DNA of 64,000 nucleotides from Solirubrobacter sp963792915 (GCA_963792915.1 CAWBYD010000005.1:4389-68388), one strand, 5' to 3'. Counted from the stretch's first letter, positions 1-9,212 are shown. A program made the numbers and translations. The notes: generated by a model not told the origin, from the sequence alone.

Positions 1-10
1 GCGCGGCGGG

Positions 11-1294
11 CTAGTACGGCCGCGCGGCCACGGTCAGCCGCTGGCGGGCGAAGTCGTAGGCTGCGAGCGCGAGCCGCCGGGAGGGGTCGATCACCAGCCA
101 CGCGTACGGGTTGGGCAGTCGTTCGGCGGCCACCTGCTCGGGCGCTCCAAAGGCCCGGCTCGGTGACCGCAGCGTGGCCTGCAACGTCCAGTACGACGGG
201 CACGGGCACGCGCCGCGCAGGGACAGCACGACGGTCTCGCCCGTCGGCGCGCGCTGGATGGCGAGCGGCTGCGCGGGCGGTCCGGCATCCGAGATGACCA
301 TCGAAGGTCCGCGCCCGGTCGTGCGCAACTCCGCGGCGCGAAGCTGGCCCGCGCGATCGGTCCACCCGACGGTGGCGCGCCCGGTGGGCGACACGGTCAC
401 ACGTGGCGTGGCGCCGTCGGGTCCGAGCCGACCGAGCCCGCGGCTCAACGTACTTGGATGCCGTGCACCGAGGACCGCAGCGTGCGCCGTTGCCGGGCCG
501 CAGCCTTCCTCGCCGCACTCCGCGACACGCCAGGCCGCGACAGCCCGCGGGCCGGCGACGGCCACGTCCACCGCGGGCTCGGAGGACACGCCAACAGCCC
601 GGATACGATCGAGGTCCTGAAGGGCGCCGAGCCGCCCGCCGGCCGCCAGGCGTCGGGCGACGAAGTCGAAGACGCGGGCCCGAGCTCGCGCGGCCACGAT
701 GACGAGATCGCCCGCCGCGTTGAACGCTCCCGCCAGCGTCGTGAAGTCGCCTTGCACGAGGGTGAAGCGGCGCACGCGCCCGTCCGGACGAGCCACGACC
801 ACGCGCAGTGCCGATCCCGTGACATACGGGATCGCCACGTCTCCTCGCGCGCTTGTGACGACGCTGCCGAACGTCGCGAGGCCGCGGCCGTCGATCAGGA
901 CGCGGGCAGGCCCCAGCGGACCGCCGACTGGCCCGCTCGCGAGCGTCACTCGCTGCGCGCCGGCCTGCGATTGGGTAACCACGAGCGCCGCACGCCCGGC
1001 GCCGGCGGCCAGTAGCGTCCCTCTTCCCATCGCCGGCGGCTCCACCGCCGCCAGGGGCCCGGGCACGCCCGCCACCACCGTGGAGGCCATCAGCGTGACC
1101 GGCGACGACGGCGACGAGGTGGCAACGGCGAAGATCCCGAGCCCGTCGGGCGTCAGGCTGACCGACTCGCCGAACGGCAGCCCAGGCGGCGCGTCGCCGA
1201 TGACACGCTCGGTCCACAACCCCGCCGCGGTAGCGTTCGCCGGCAAGACCACCAGCGCCGCCAACAACCCGCCGACAACAAGGAGGCGCAGCAT
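11..1294 (-). CDS. Secreted protein of unknown function
   Basis: This is a 427-residue protein with a clear Sec signal peptide: a basic start, a hydrophobic run LLVVGGLLAALVVLPA, and cleavage probably after ATA near residue 23. The mature part is rich in Val, Ala, Gly and Arg and shows recurring short beta-strand-like stretches ending in Gly/Asp turns, which would fit a beta-propeller-like fold; that fold is inference. Two Cys clusters, CGEEGC and CPCPS, could form disulphides outside the cell. No catalytic motif is recognisable. It is transcribed away from the region at 1.3 kb, and nothing upstream of its start links it to another gene. The signal peptide and the long open frame make it a credible gene, but I do not recognise the family. 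Confidence 0.75.
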   Translation of the reverse strand: MLRLLVVGGLLAALVVLPANATAAGLWTERVIGDAPPGLPFGESVSLTPDGLGIFAVATSSPSSPVTLMASTVVAGVPGPLAAVEPPAMGRGTLLAAGAGRAALVVTQSQAGAQRVTLASGPVGGPLGPARVLIDGRGLATFGSVVTSARGDVAIPYVTGSALRVVVARPDGRVRRFTLVQGDFTTLAGAFNAAGDLVIVAARARARVFDFVARRLAAGGRLGALQDLDRIRAVGVSSEPAVDVAVAGPRAVAAWRVAECGEEGCGPATAHAAVLGARHPSTLSRGLGRLGPDGATPRVTVSPTGRATVGWTDRAGQLRAAELRTTGRGPSMVISDAGPPAQPLAIQRAPTGETVVLSLRGACPCPSYWTLQATLRSPSRAFGAPEQVAAERLPNPYAWLVIDPSRRLALAAYDFARQRLTVAARPY

Positions 1295-1435
1295 GCCGCG
1301 ATGCTGTCACGGGTTGCACGGTGCCTTCATCAGTGCCCACCCGCGGCGCCGTCAGTACTTCCCGGATCCTCCGCACATCCGGCCCGCGCTCGAAGCGGTC
1401 ACACAGCACTGGCCGCGCGAGGCTTGCCGCAAGAT

Positions 1436-1615
1436 GGGTGCGATCCCTGTCGTGCTGGACAGCTCCTACCGTCGACCGCCGCATGCGCGATCAGGACCGG
1501 CGCGGAGCCACGCTTCAACGTCGCCAGGGCAACCAGAAAGCGCCGGCGGATCGCCGGCTCCTATGCGCGCACAACTTGTCAAGGCCGCTCGAAAACTGAC
1601 CCCCTTGGCATCGAT
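1436..1615 (+). mobile_element. Possible remnant of an IS21-type element end
   Basis: The 394 bases between the gene at 11-1294 and the short ORF at 1689 contain no convincing full gene. At about 1577-1612 the string CGCTCGAAAACTGACCCCC resembles the short terminal repeats I remember for IS21-family insertion sequences. Just upstream, around 1455-1475, one frame reads VVLDSSYRR, similar to the hydrophobic-x-G-x-SYR stretch near the C-terminus of IstB helper ATPases, which normally sits close to the element end. Both matches are from memory and short. If real, this is only a relic: no transposase and no second end are visible. Confidence 0.25.
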
Positions 1616-1688
1616 GTGCCAGGACCGCGATGCGAGCCATCGAAGGCAACCGAGCCGAGCGACCGGTTGCCGGCGGATGCGGAGGGCG

Positions 1689-1775
1689 ATGAGATACGTG
1701 GTCCAGACCGTGCACGACCCCGACAGCCTGCAGGCGACGATCGCCGCCGCCGACGGCGAGGTCGCGACATGCTGA
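1689..1775 (+). CDS. Short ORF translationally coupled to the next gene (remnant or leader)
   Basis: This 28-codon frame starts at an ATG right after GGAGGGCG, a Shine-Dalgarno-like string with very short spacing. It ends in ATGCTGA, so its stop overlaps the ATG of the binding-protein-like gene at 1769. Its composition is ordinary (Asp, Ala, Val) and the peptide reads like the C-terminus of a globular protein rather than a leader. Either it is the 3' remnant of a gene cut by the element suspected just upstream, or it is a genuine small ORF that couples translation. I cannot assign a function. Confidence 0.35.
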   Translation: MRYVVQTVHDPDSLQATIAAADGEVATC

Positions 1776-2776
1776 CGCTCGGCGCGTGCCTGTCGCTTAC
1801 GGGCCGCTATGCCCGCTTCGGGCGGCAGGCGGCGAACGGGCTGCGGGTCTGGCAGCAGATCGCGGGCGGCGATACCGGACTCGCGATCGCCGACGACGGC
1901 AGCGACCCGGAGGCGTTTGCCGCCCGCCTTCGCCTCATGGCGTCGCGTTGCGACGTGCTGCTCGGCCCGTACTCGACGCAGCTGCTGCGCGCGGGCGCGG
2001 GAGCGATGCCCGGGATCGATCGGCTGCTGTGGAACCACGGCGGCGCCGGCGATGACGTGCAGGTGCTGTGCCCGGGCCGGATCGTCTCGGTGCCGGCGCC
2101 GGCGACGCGCTACGCCACCCCGTTCGTCCGGGACAGGACCGCGCAGGCAGCGCGGGCGCCGCTGTGGGTGGTGCGCGGGCGCGGGCGCTTCGGGCGCCAG
2201 GTCGCAGCGGGCGCGGTCGACGAGGCGCGGCGCGACGGGCTGGAGGCGATCGAGAAGGGCACCAGCGCACGGTTCGAGGACGTTCCGGCGGTGTGGGACC
2301 TGTTCAGCTGCGGACGGTTCGAGGACGACGTCGGGATCGTCAAAGCGGCGCGGGCGGTTGCGAGCCCGCCGCGGGCGATCTGCTCCGTCGCGGCGGGTGT
2401 GCGCGACTTCGCCGCCGAACTCGACGACGTCGACGGCATGTACGGAGTCGCGCAGTGGCATCCCGGGCGCGGCGCGCGCCCCGAGCTCGGGCCGTCGGAG
2501 GACGAGTTCCTGAGGGCGTACCGCGAGCTCGCCCAGGCCGAACCGGACTACCCCGCCGTCCAGGCGGCGGCCGGCGCGGTGCTCGCCATGCGCTGCGTCG
2601 AGCTGGCGGGAAGCACGAAGCCGGACGCGCTGTGGGCGGTCGCGGCCGCGTTGGACACGACCACGCTGCTCGGGGCGTTCAAGATCGACGCCTCCACAGG
2701 TGCGCAGACAAGGCACACGACCGCGCTCGTGCAGTGGCGCGGCGGCGCGCTGCAGTCCGCCGCTCGGACCCCGTGA
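1769..2776 (+). CDS. Periplasmic-binding-protein-like domain (LivJ/AmiC type) without signal peptide
   Basis: This 335-residue protein looks like a type I periplasmic binding protein of the branched-chain amino acid/amide class. It opens with LGACLSLTGRYARFGRQAANG, close to the family start GxxxPLTGxxAxxGxxxxxG, continues with DDGSDPEAF and a GPYSTQL strand-loop, and shows an alternating strand-helix pattern throughout. The usual signal peptide or lipobox is absent: the ATG at 1769 begins directly at the first strand, and the upstream in-frame extension is not hydrophobic. It may therefore act in the cytoplasm as a ligand sensor, as AmiC does, or the true N-terminus may have been lost. The start is supported by the ATGCTGA overlap with the small ORF upstream. 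Confidence 0.65.
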   Translation: MLTLGACLSLTGRYARFGRQAANGLRVWQQIAGGDTGLAIADDGSDPEAFAARLRLMASRCDVLLGPYSTQLLRAGAGAMPGIDRLLWNHGGAGDDVQVLCPGRIVSVPAPATRYATPFVRDRTAQAARAPLWVVRGRGRFGRQVAAGAVDEARRDGLEAIEKGTSARFEDVPAVWDLFSCGRFEDDVGIVKAARAVASPPRAICSVAAGVRDFAAELDDVDGMYGVAQWHPGRGARPELGPSEDEFLRAYRELAQAEPDYPAVQAAAGAVLAMRCVELAGSTKPDALWAVAAALDTTTLLGAFKIDASTGAQTRHTTALVQWRGGALQSAARTP

Positions 2777-2922
2777 CGCCCCCTCCACTGCGGGACCGCC
2801 GGGCAGCGGCGGGCTACGGACCGTAAGACCGTAGTCCGCGCGCGGATGAGCGAGGCATACCCCTGAACAGTGAGACGACGCTGCGCCGATGCTCTAGTGA
2901 TGGGCTGTCCCCGTTCCGGCCG

Positions 2923-4384
2923 GTGTCGCTCGCCGCTCGATCGTCCCGGAGCGTCAGCCGGGGGGCCATCTTGAACGTCCCGGTCGACGAGCGCCTGGCG
3001 AGGGCCGTCCACCGGTTCGCGGCGGTCGCCGCAGGCGTCACGCTGATTGTCGGCCTCACCGTCCTTGCGGGCTGGGTGCTCGACGTCGGAATCCCTCAAG
3101 AGCTTCGCGCCCGGGATGGTCCCGATGAAGGCGAACACGGCGCTCGGTCTCGTGCTGGCGGCAAACACGCTGTGGCTGCTGCGCAGCGAGAACCCGGCCC
3201 GCGCCGCCCGTGTGACGGGGGCCGTGCTCGCGGGCGTGATCCTCACCTTCGCACTCCTGACCCTGGCGGAGTACCTGGCCGGAATCGACCTCGGAATCGA
3301 CCATCTGTTCAACGACTCCCGGGCGCACTTCGCGCACCCGGGACGCGCGTCCCCGCACACGGTCGTCGCGTTCGTGGCGATCGGCGGGTGGTTGATCGCG
3401 CTCGCGCTGCCCGGCAGGACGGCGGCCCGGATCCGGGACGTCCTGTCGGTGATCGCCTGCCTGATCGTCGCCCAGGCGGCGATCGGCTACCTCTACGGCG
3501 TCCACTACCTCTATGCGATCTCCGGCATCTCCGGAATGGCCGTGCACACGATGGGGACGTTCATCGTGCTCTGCCTGGGCATCCTGTCAGCGCGGCCGAG
3601 GGAGTCGTTCGCAGGGCTGCTCACCAGCGACGGCGCCGGCGGCCACGTCGCGCGCCGTCTCACGCCCGCGGTCGTCTTCGTGCCGCTGACCATCGGCTAC
3701 CTGCGCCTGAAGGCCCAGCAGCACGGGCTGTTCGATACTCGCGAGGGGATCGCCGTCCTCGCCGGAACGACGACCGCGGTGCTCGGCGCGATCGTCGTCT
3801 ACACCTGCATGACGATCAACCGGACCGATGCGGTCCGCCGGATCCTGGAGCTGCAGCTGCAGGCACTCGCGGAGCGCGACCCCCTGACCAACCTCTTCAA
3901 CCGCCGCCGCTTCCACGAAGAGCTCGAGCGCGAGGTGGCCCTGGCCCGGCGCCACGGCACGCAGGTGGCGCTGATCATGATCGACCTCGACCGGCTCAAG
4001 CACATCAACGACACCTACGGCCACCGCGCCGGGGACGAGGTGCTCAGCAGCGTCGCCGCCGCGCTGACCGACCAGCTGCGGGCCACCGACACCGCCGCCC
4101 GTCTGGGCGGAGACGAGTTCGCCGTGCTCCTGCCCAACACGAGCGGCGCCGGAGCCGAGGCGGTCGCCGCCACACTCGTCAGCGCGATCGCGCGGACATC
4201 ATGCCTCGTCGACACGCACACGATCGTGGCGTCGGTGAGCGCGGGCGTCGCGATCTCCGGCGACGCCCCGGACCCGTTGACACTCGTGCAGGCGGCAGAC
4301 AAGGCGCTCTACCTCGCCAAGGACGGCCGCGGCCGCTATACGGTCGCGCCGCCTCTCAGCGAATCCTCGCTGGACCCCGCATAG
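2923..4384 (+). pseudogene. Membrane-anchored diguanylate cyclase (GGDEF), interrupted by one frameshift
   Basis: The C-terminal GGDEF domain is complete, with DPLTNLFNRRRF, the DLDRLKHINDTYGH strand-helix and the active loop RLGGDEFAVLL, so it should make cyclic di-GMP from two GTP. About seven membrane segments precede it. The N-terminal 57 codons (from GTG 2923 or TTG 2971, ending in LTVLAGWVLDVGIP) lie in a different frame from the rest, which resumes at LKSFAPGMVPMKANTALG. The switch is around 3093-3105. Related sensors have these two stretches directly joined, so one base appears gained (or two lost). Without the frameshift the protein would be about 485 residues. An internal start in the second frame could still give a shortened membrane cyclase. 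It converges on the broken kinase at 4336-6195. Confidence 0.7.
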
Positions 4385-6195
4385 ACGGCGGGCACCTGCT
4401 GGACGTCGGCGACCCCGACGGTCGGCGGCGAGATCGGCAGCCGGATCAGGAACGTCGTGCCCCGGCCGGGCTCGCTGTCGACGGTCAGCGCGCCGTGGTG
4501 CTTGTCGACGATGATCGAGCGCGAGATCGCGAGCCCCTGCCCCGTGCCGTTGCCGGTCTCCTTGGTGGTGAAGAACGGGTCGAAGATGCGCTCGCGGATC
4601 TCGGCGGGGATGCCGGTGCCGGTGTCGCTGACAGCGATCGTCGCGTCGCCGCCGTGGCAGCCGGTGCGGATGCTGATCATGCCGCGTCCGGCGCCGGCGC
4701 TCTCGATCGCGTGCGCGGCGTTGACGATCAGGTTGAGGAACACCTGTCCGAGCTCGCCGACGTTGCGGGTGACGAGTGGAAGGTCGCCGATGTCGGTTTC
4801 GATGTCGGCGACGTACGTGTACTCGTTGCGGGCGATGATGAGGGTCGACCGGATGGCGTGGTTGAGGTCGGCGGGCTCGTGCCGGCTGGCGTCGGCGTGC
4901 CCGAAGTCCCGCATCGCGCTGACGATCATGCCGACGGATGCAGCGCTTCTCGGGCTCGAGACTGTCGATCTCGCCGGTGCGCAGCTGTCGCAGCGACTCG
5001 AGGCTGCCGCCGACGTCGTCGGGATGCGTGACATCGGCGAAGGTGAGGCCCACGAGCTCCTGCTCGCTGTAGCCCAGCAGCTTGCACAGCGCCGCGTTGA
5101 CCCGCACCTAGCGCCCCGTGCCGTCCGTCACCGCCATCGCGATGCGGGCGTCCTGGAACATCAGATCGAGCGGTGCTCGCTGTCGGCCAGCGCTCGCTCG
5201 GCCTGATGGACCGCCGTCACGTCCTCGACCGGCGCGATCGCGAACATGACCTCCCCGTCCTCGCGGCGCGCGAGGGAATGGGTCAGGCGTCCCCAGAAGA
5301 CGGCCCCGTCCTTGCGGATGTAGCGCTTCTCGGTCGTGTAGCTGTCGCGCGCGCCGGCGATCAGCTCGGCGAACGGGTCCGCGTCGGAGGCCACGTCGTT
5401 CGGATGCGGCGAGCTCGACCCGCGCGCCTCCTCGGCGCCGCGCGCGCGTTCCTGCGCCACGCGCGCGCGGTCGTGGGCGCGCAGCACGATCCCCATGCGG
5501 GTCAGCACGAGGGCCGTGGTGAGTGCCGACGCGACCGCGAGAACGATCGCCTCGATCGCCGTGTCGCTGAAGTGCGATCCGACCACCGCCGCGGCGGGAG
5601 TCGCGACCAGCGCGGCGCCGAGCGCCACGAGCCGGCCCGGGCGCAGGCGGAGCGTCTCGGCCGGGGGACGGACGGGACGCCGTCGGGGCTGCTCGCGGCG
5701 AGCGCGAAGCAGAGGTCGGCGAGCAGCCAGCCGCTGTCCAGCACGCCGCCGATCGAGTACTTCATCGCCTCCGCGGCGAACCCGGTATCGGCAGCGAGCA
5801 GCGCGACGACTCCGCACGTGACGAGCTGCCGCGCGCGGTTCGTGCGCCAGAACAGCCGCAGGCCCACGACCAGCGCGAGCACGTCGATGCTCGGATACGC
5901 GAGCACGCCGAACGTCGCCCCCGACGAGGCCGGCGAGAACCCGGTCACCGTGAGCCCGACCCACGCGACGACGAAGAACGTCGCGGTCGCGATCGACGGG
6001 TACGGATCAGGTCGCCCGAGGAGACGACGTCGCGGAACACGTCTCCGGCGACCCACCACGCGAGGCCCGCGCCGACGACAGATGACGGACTGCAGCGTCG
6101 GGACCGGGATCAGGTAGTAAAGCGCGATGACGGCCGCACCGAGCGCCGCGAGCGCCGGCGTGCGTGGTGGCGAACCTCAGAGAGCGGACGGCCAT
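4336..6195 (-). pseudogene. Decayed PAS-domain sensor histidine kinase
   Basis: Read on the minus strand, fragments of one sensor kinase lie in successive frames: a membrane-spanning N-terminus (ALGAAVIALYYLIPVPTLQ at about 6100-6145, then more segments to about 5500), the second half of one PAS domain (EKRYIRKDGAVFWGRLTHS), the first half of another (LLGYSEQELVGLTFADVTHP), and a C-terminal HATPase with intact N, G1 and G2 boxes (NLIVNAAHAIE, DTGTGIP, FFTTKETGNGTGQGL). Frames change near 6160, 5670 and 5160, and an in-frame TAG stands at 5108-5110. Near 4938 the second PAS jumps straight into the region before the ATPase, so the rest of that PAS and the H-box dimerisation helices are deleted. 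Without the phospho-acceptor His it cannot be a working kinase. Confidence 0.75.
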
Positions 6196-6260
6196 CAAAC
6201 AGCTAATCGATACCGCGCAGCAAACGGTTGAGCGCCGGTCGATCGGCAAGAATCGGCGCC

Positions 6261-7052
6261 GTGTCGCGGAGCGCGAATGCCGTCCATCGCGGAGGCGCGG
6301 GGCCGCCGCTGGTGCTGATCCACGGCTTCATGGACACCTGGCGCACGTGGCAGCTCGTGCTGGGAGCGCTCGAGCGCCGGCACGACGTGCTCGCGCCCAC
6401 GCTGCCCGGACACACCGGCGGGCCGCCGCTGCCGCCTCGGCTCACCGGCGCCCAGCTTGCGGACGCCGTCGAGGCCGCGATGGACGCGGCGGGCTTCGGG
6501 ACGGCGCACGTAGCGGGCAACTCGCTCGGCGGCTACGTCGCGCTCCAGCTCGCCGAGCGCGGGCGCGCGCGGTCGGTCGTGGCGCTCGCGCCGGCAGGCG
6601 GCTGGGCGGACGACGCCTACCGCGAGCTGCTCAACGAGCAGGCGGCGCTGCACGAGCAGCTGCGGGGCGCCGGCGCGCACGCCGACGCGATCGCTGCCAC
6701 GCCTCAGGGCCGGCGCCGCGCGACGGCGCTGCTGACGACGAACTACGAGCACCTGCCGGCGGCCGTGGTCGCCGATCTGATCCGCGACACGGCCGGCTGC
6801 CCAGGCGCGCAGCGGATGATCGCGTACGCGCTCGAGCACGGGTACCCGCTCGACTTCGAGCGCATCACCTGCCCCGTGCGGATCGTGTGGGGGACCGCCG
6901 ACCGGCTGCTGCCGTGGCCGGGCGCGGCGGCGCGCTTCGAGCGCAACCTCAACGCCGACTGGGTCGTGCTCGACGGCATCGGCCACTGCCCGCAGCTCGA
7001 CGTCCCGCTCGAGACCGCGCAGCTGATCCTCGGATATGCAATACTTGCGTGA
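6261..7052 (+). CDS. Alpha/beta-fold hydrolase
   Basis: This 263-residue soluble hydrolase has the oxyanion loop LVLIHGFMDT, the nucleophile elbow GNSLGG with Ser as nucleophile, an acidic residue after the sixth strand (VWGTADRLLPW) and the catalytic His in GIGHCPQLD. A cap region separates strand 6 from the core. The substrate cannot be read from sequence; esterases, haloalkane dehalogenases and C-C hydrolases share this layout. I chose GTG at 6261 because the family's first strand begins soon after it; TTG at 6228 would add eleven residues. It is followed after 29 bases by the DUF3224 gene and may share its transcript. Confidence 0.8.
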   Translation: MSRSANAVHRGGAGPPLVLIHGFMDTWRTWQLVLGALERRHDVLAPTLPGHTGGPPLPPRLTGAQLADAVEAAMDAAGFGTAHVAGNSLGGYVALQLAERGRARSVVALAPAGGWADDAYRELLNEQAALHEQLRGAGAHADAIAATPQGRRRATALLTTNYEHLPAAVVADLIRDTAGCPGAQRMIAYALEHGYPLDFERITCPVRIVWGTADRLLPWPGAAARFERNLNADWVVLDGIGHCPQLDVPLETAQLILGYAILA

Positions 7053-7081
7053 CTCACACATCTATCTGGGAGGCGGATCAG

Positions 7082-7477
7082 ATGCCCGAGCACGCCAAGA
7101 GCACGTTCAAGATCGAGAGCTGGGACGAGCAGCCGTATGTCGAGCACGACGGCACGAAGCTCACCAAGGCGAGCGTCACGCAGGCGTTCAGCGGTGACCT
7201 CGACGGCGCCGCGAGCATCGAGTCGCTGTCCTTCTACCGCACCGACCAGAGCGCCGAGATCGTCGGACTGCAGCACTTCGAGGGCCGCCTCAACGACCGT
7301 GCGGGCACGTTCGTGATGCGCTCGGAGGCGACGTTCGACGGCACCGAGGCCAGGGGCCGCGTCACGGTCCTCCCCGGCTCGGGGACCGGCGACCTGCACG
7401 GGCTGACCGGCACCGGCGAGTGGAGCGCGGTGAGCGGGCCCGCGGGCACGCTGACGCTGGACTACTCCTTCGCGTGA
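7082..7477 (+). CDS. DUF3224 family protein
   Basis: This 131-residue protein matches the DUF3224 pattern: an N-terminal stretch with SFKI/TFKIESWDEQPY, a central acidic region ending in VGLQHFEGRL, and a C-terminal GTGDLHGLTGTGEW...LDYSF strand pair. Members are small beta-barrel-like proteins of unknown function that are common in actinobacteria. A good Shine-Dalgarno (GGGAGG) lies about 10 bases before the ATG. Its TGA overlaps the GTG of the MarR regulator (GTGA at 7474), so the two are translated together and the regulator may control this gene or the hydrolase before it. Confidence 0.85.
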   Translation: MPEHAKSTFKIESWDEQPYVEHDGTKLTKASVTQAFSGDLDGAASIESLSFYRTDQSAEIVGLQHFEGRLNDRAGTFVMRSEATFDGTEARGRVTVLPGSGTGDLHGLTGTGEWSAVSGPAGTLTLDYSFA

Positions 7478-8001
7478 CGCTCGACCGCGCGGGCAACCTG
7501 CTCGGCGCGCTGTCGCTGGCCGTGGCCGACCGCACCGCGGACGCGGTCGGCCACCCGCCCAGCACCGCCGCCGCGCTCTCGGCGCTGAACGAGTTCCTCG
7601 ACGAGCCGTCGGTGGACCTGCTGCGCCGCGTGCTGGGCCTGACGGCCTCGGGGACCGTGCGGCTGGTCGACCGCCTGGAGCTGGCGGGCTACGTCGAGCG
7701 CGGACCCGGCAGGGACGGGCGCACCGTCGCGCTGCGGCTGACCGCGGCGGGCGCGCTCGCCGCACAGCGCGTCGCGGACGCGCGCGCCGGCGTGCTCGAC
7801 GAGGCGCTGCGGGCGCTCGACGCCGAGCAGCGCGCGACGCTCGAGGCGCTGCTGGCCGAGGTGCTGCCCGGCCTGATCCGCGGTCCCGGCGCCACGCGCT
7901 GGATGTGCAGGATGTGCGACCTGGAAGCGTGCGGGCGCCCGTATGATCGCTGCCCGGTCGCGAACGCGGCCCGCGCCCGCTACGGTCATTCCAAGGAATG
8001 A
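7474..8001 (+). CDS. MarR-family winged-helix regulator with Cys-rich tail
   Basis: This 175-residue protein has the MarR helix-turn-helix and wing: LLRRVLGLTASGTVRLVDRLE, then YVERGPGRDGRTVALRLT, which includes the basic wing with its conserved D-R. After the dimerisation helices comes a short tail with four Cys (WMCRMCDLEACG then RCPVANAA), spaced like a metal- or redox-sensing site. Start GTG 7474 overlaps the stop of DUF3224, and its stop overlaps the ATG of the CBS protein. Targets are unknown; the neighbouring hydrolase and DUF3224 gene are the obvious candidates. Confidence 0.85.
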   Translation: MTLDRAGNLLGALSLAVADRTADAVGHPPSTAAALSALNEFLDEPSVDLLRRVLGLTASGTVRLVDRLELAGYVERGPGRDGRTVALRLTAAGALAAQRVADARAGVLDEALRALDAEQRATLEALLAEVLPGLIRGPGATRWMCRMCDLEACGRPYDRCPVANAARARYGHSKE

Positions 8002-8393
8002 GCTCCACCCGACACATCCCGGTGGCCGAGGCCGGCCCCGCCGTGCGCGACGTGATGCTCTACGAGGCGCGCACCATCACCCCGGACACGCCGGTCGCGC
8101 AGGCGCGTGAGACGTTCGCCAACCCGCACGTGAAGCTGCTGCTGGTGGCGCACGAGGGTGCGTTCCTGGGCACGCTGGCGCCGGACGACCTGCCGCCCGA
8201 GGACGCCGGCACGATCGCTCCGCTCGTGCGGACCGACACCCCGCGGCTGACGTCCGGTGATCCCGTGGCCCACGCGCTCGAACTGCTCGAGTCGACGGGC
8301 CTGACCCGGATCCCGGTCGTGGACGACGGCGACCGCTTGCAGGGGCTGGTGTGCTTCAACGGCCGCCGCTCGGCCTTCTGCGCCAGCCCGTAA
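7998..8393 (+). CDS. CBS-domain protein
   Basis: This is a 131-residue protein consisting of a CBS pair. The first motif runs through VRDVMLYEARTITPDTPVAQARETF, with a degenerate second half (KLLLVAHEGAFLGTLAPDDL). The second motif is clearer: ALELLESTGLTRIPVVDDGDRLQGLVCF. CBS pairs bind adenosine nucleotides and usually regulate a partner. No catalytic or transport domain is attached. Its ATG overlaps the MarR stop by four bases, and its TAA is three bases before lgt, so it sits mid-operon. Confidence 0.8.
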   Translation: MSSTRHIPVAEAGPAVRDVMLYEARTITPDTPVAQARETFANPHVKLLLVAHEGAFLGTLAPDDLPPEDAGTIAPLVRTDTPRLTSGDPVAHALELLESTGLTRIPVVDDGDRLQGLVCFNGRRSAFCASP

Positions 8394-8396
8394 GCG

Positions 8397-9212
8397 TTGC
8401 TCGCCTACCTGCCAAGCCCGTCGAGCGGGGAGATCCACCTCGGCCCGCTCGTCCTCCACGCCTACGGCCTGTTCTACGCGGTCGCGGTGGTCGCGGCCGT
8501 GTTCATCTGCCGCCGCCGCTGGGTGCGCCAGGGCGGGAGCGTGGAGATGGTCGACGAGGTGGCGCTGTGGGGCTTCCCCGCCGGCCTGATCGGCGGCCGC
8601 CTCTACCACGTGATCACGAGCTGGAACGAGGTCCCGCACACCTGGTGGGGCCCGTTCGCCGTCTGGAAGGGCGGCCTCGGCATCTGGGGCGGGATCTTCC
8701 TCGGCGTCGTCGTCGGGCTCTGGCGCGTGCGCCGGCGCGGCGAGAACGTCGCCGCGTTCATGGACGCCGGCGCCCCCGCGCTGCTCGTCGCGCAGGCGAT
8801 CGGACGCGTCGGGAACTGGTTCAACCAGGAGCTGTTCGGCAAGCCGACGACGCTCCCCTGGGGCCTGAAGATCGATCCGGGACACCGGCCTGACGCCTAC
8901 GCGACGAGCGCGACCTTTCACCCGATGTTCCTCTACGAGCTGATCTGGAACCTCGCGCTCGCCGCGCTGCTGGTCTGGCTCGGCAACCACCGCCGGATCC
9001 GGCCGCCGGGGCTGTTCGCGCTCTACGTCACCGGCTACTCGGCGTTCCGGATCTTCGCCGAGGTGATGCGCGTCGATCCCGCGCACCACTTCTTCGGGCT
9101 GCGGTTGAATCTGTTCGTGGCCGTCGCGCTGACGCTGATCGGCCTGCTGTGGTTCCTGCGGACTCAGTCGGCGCCCGGCGGCTCGGTCCCGGCGGGAACG
9201 TCCGCCGGCTGA
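8397..9212 (+). CDS. lgt: Prolipoprotein diacylglyceryl transferase
   Basis: Lgt transfers diacylglycerol from phosphatidylglycerol to the lipobox Cys of prolipoproteins in the cytoplasmic membrane. The 271-residue sequence carries the family signature GRVGNWFNQELFGKPT, the arm region YGLFYAVAVVAA, the GLIGGRLYHV motif with its conserved Arg and His, and about seven membrane segments. The start is a TTG three bases after the CBS stop; no ATG or GTG fits better. It overlaps the convergent AbrB-type gene by 49 bases. Lipoprotein substrates in this window include the cytochrome c, the cupredoxin and probably ZnuA. Confidence 0.93.
   Translation: MLAYLPSPSSGEIHLGPLVLHAYGLFYAVAVVAAVFICRRRWVRQGGSVEMVDEVALWGFPAGLIGGRLYHVITSWNEVPHTWWGPFAVWKGGLGIWGGIFLGVVVGLWRVRRRGENVAAFMDAGAPALLVAQAIGRVGNWFNQELFGKPTTLPWGLKIDPGHRPDAYATSATFHPMFLYELIWNLALAALLVWLGNHRRIRPPGLFALYVTGYSAFRIFAEVMRVDPAHHFFGLRLNLFVAVALTLIGLLWFLRTQSAPGGSVPAGTSAG

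Noticed and set aside
1301..1768. Long open frame extending the binding-protein gene upstream
   Set aside because: The extension is Arg/Pro-rich with no signal peptide and crosses the suspected IS relic; the family fold begins at ATG 1769.
2812..2842. Inverted repeat CTACGG/CCGTAG after the binding-protein gene as a tRNA or terminator
   Set aside because: Only six pairs, no T tract and no tRNA cloverleaf features.
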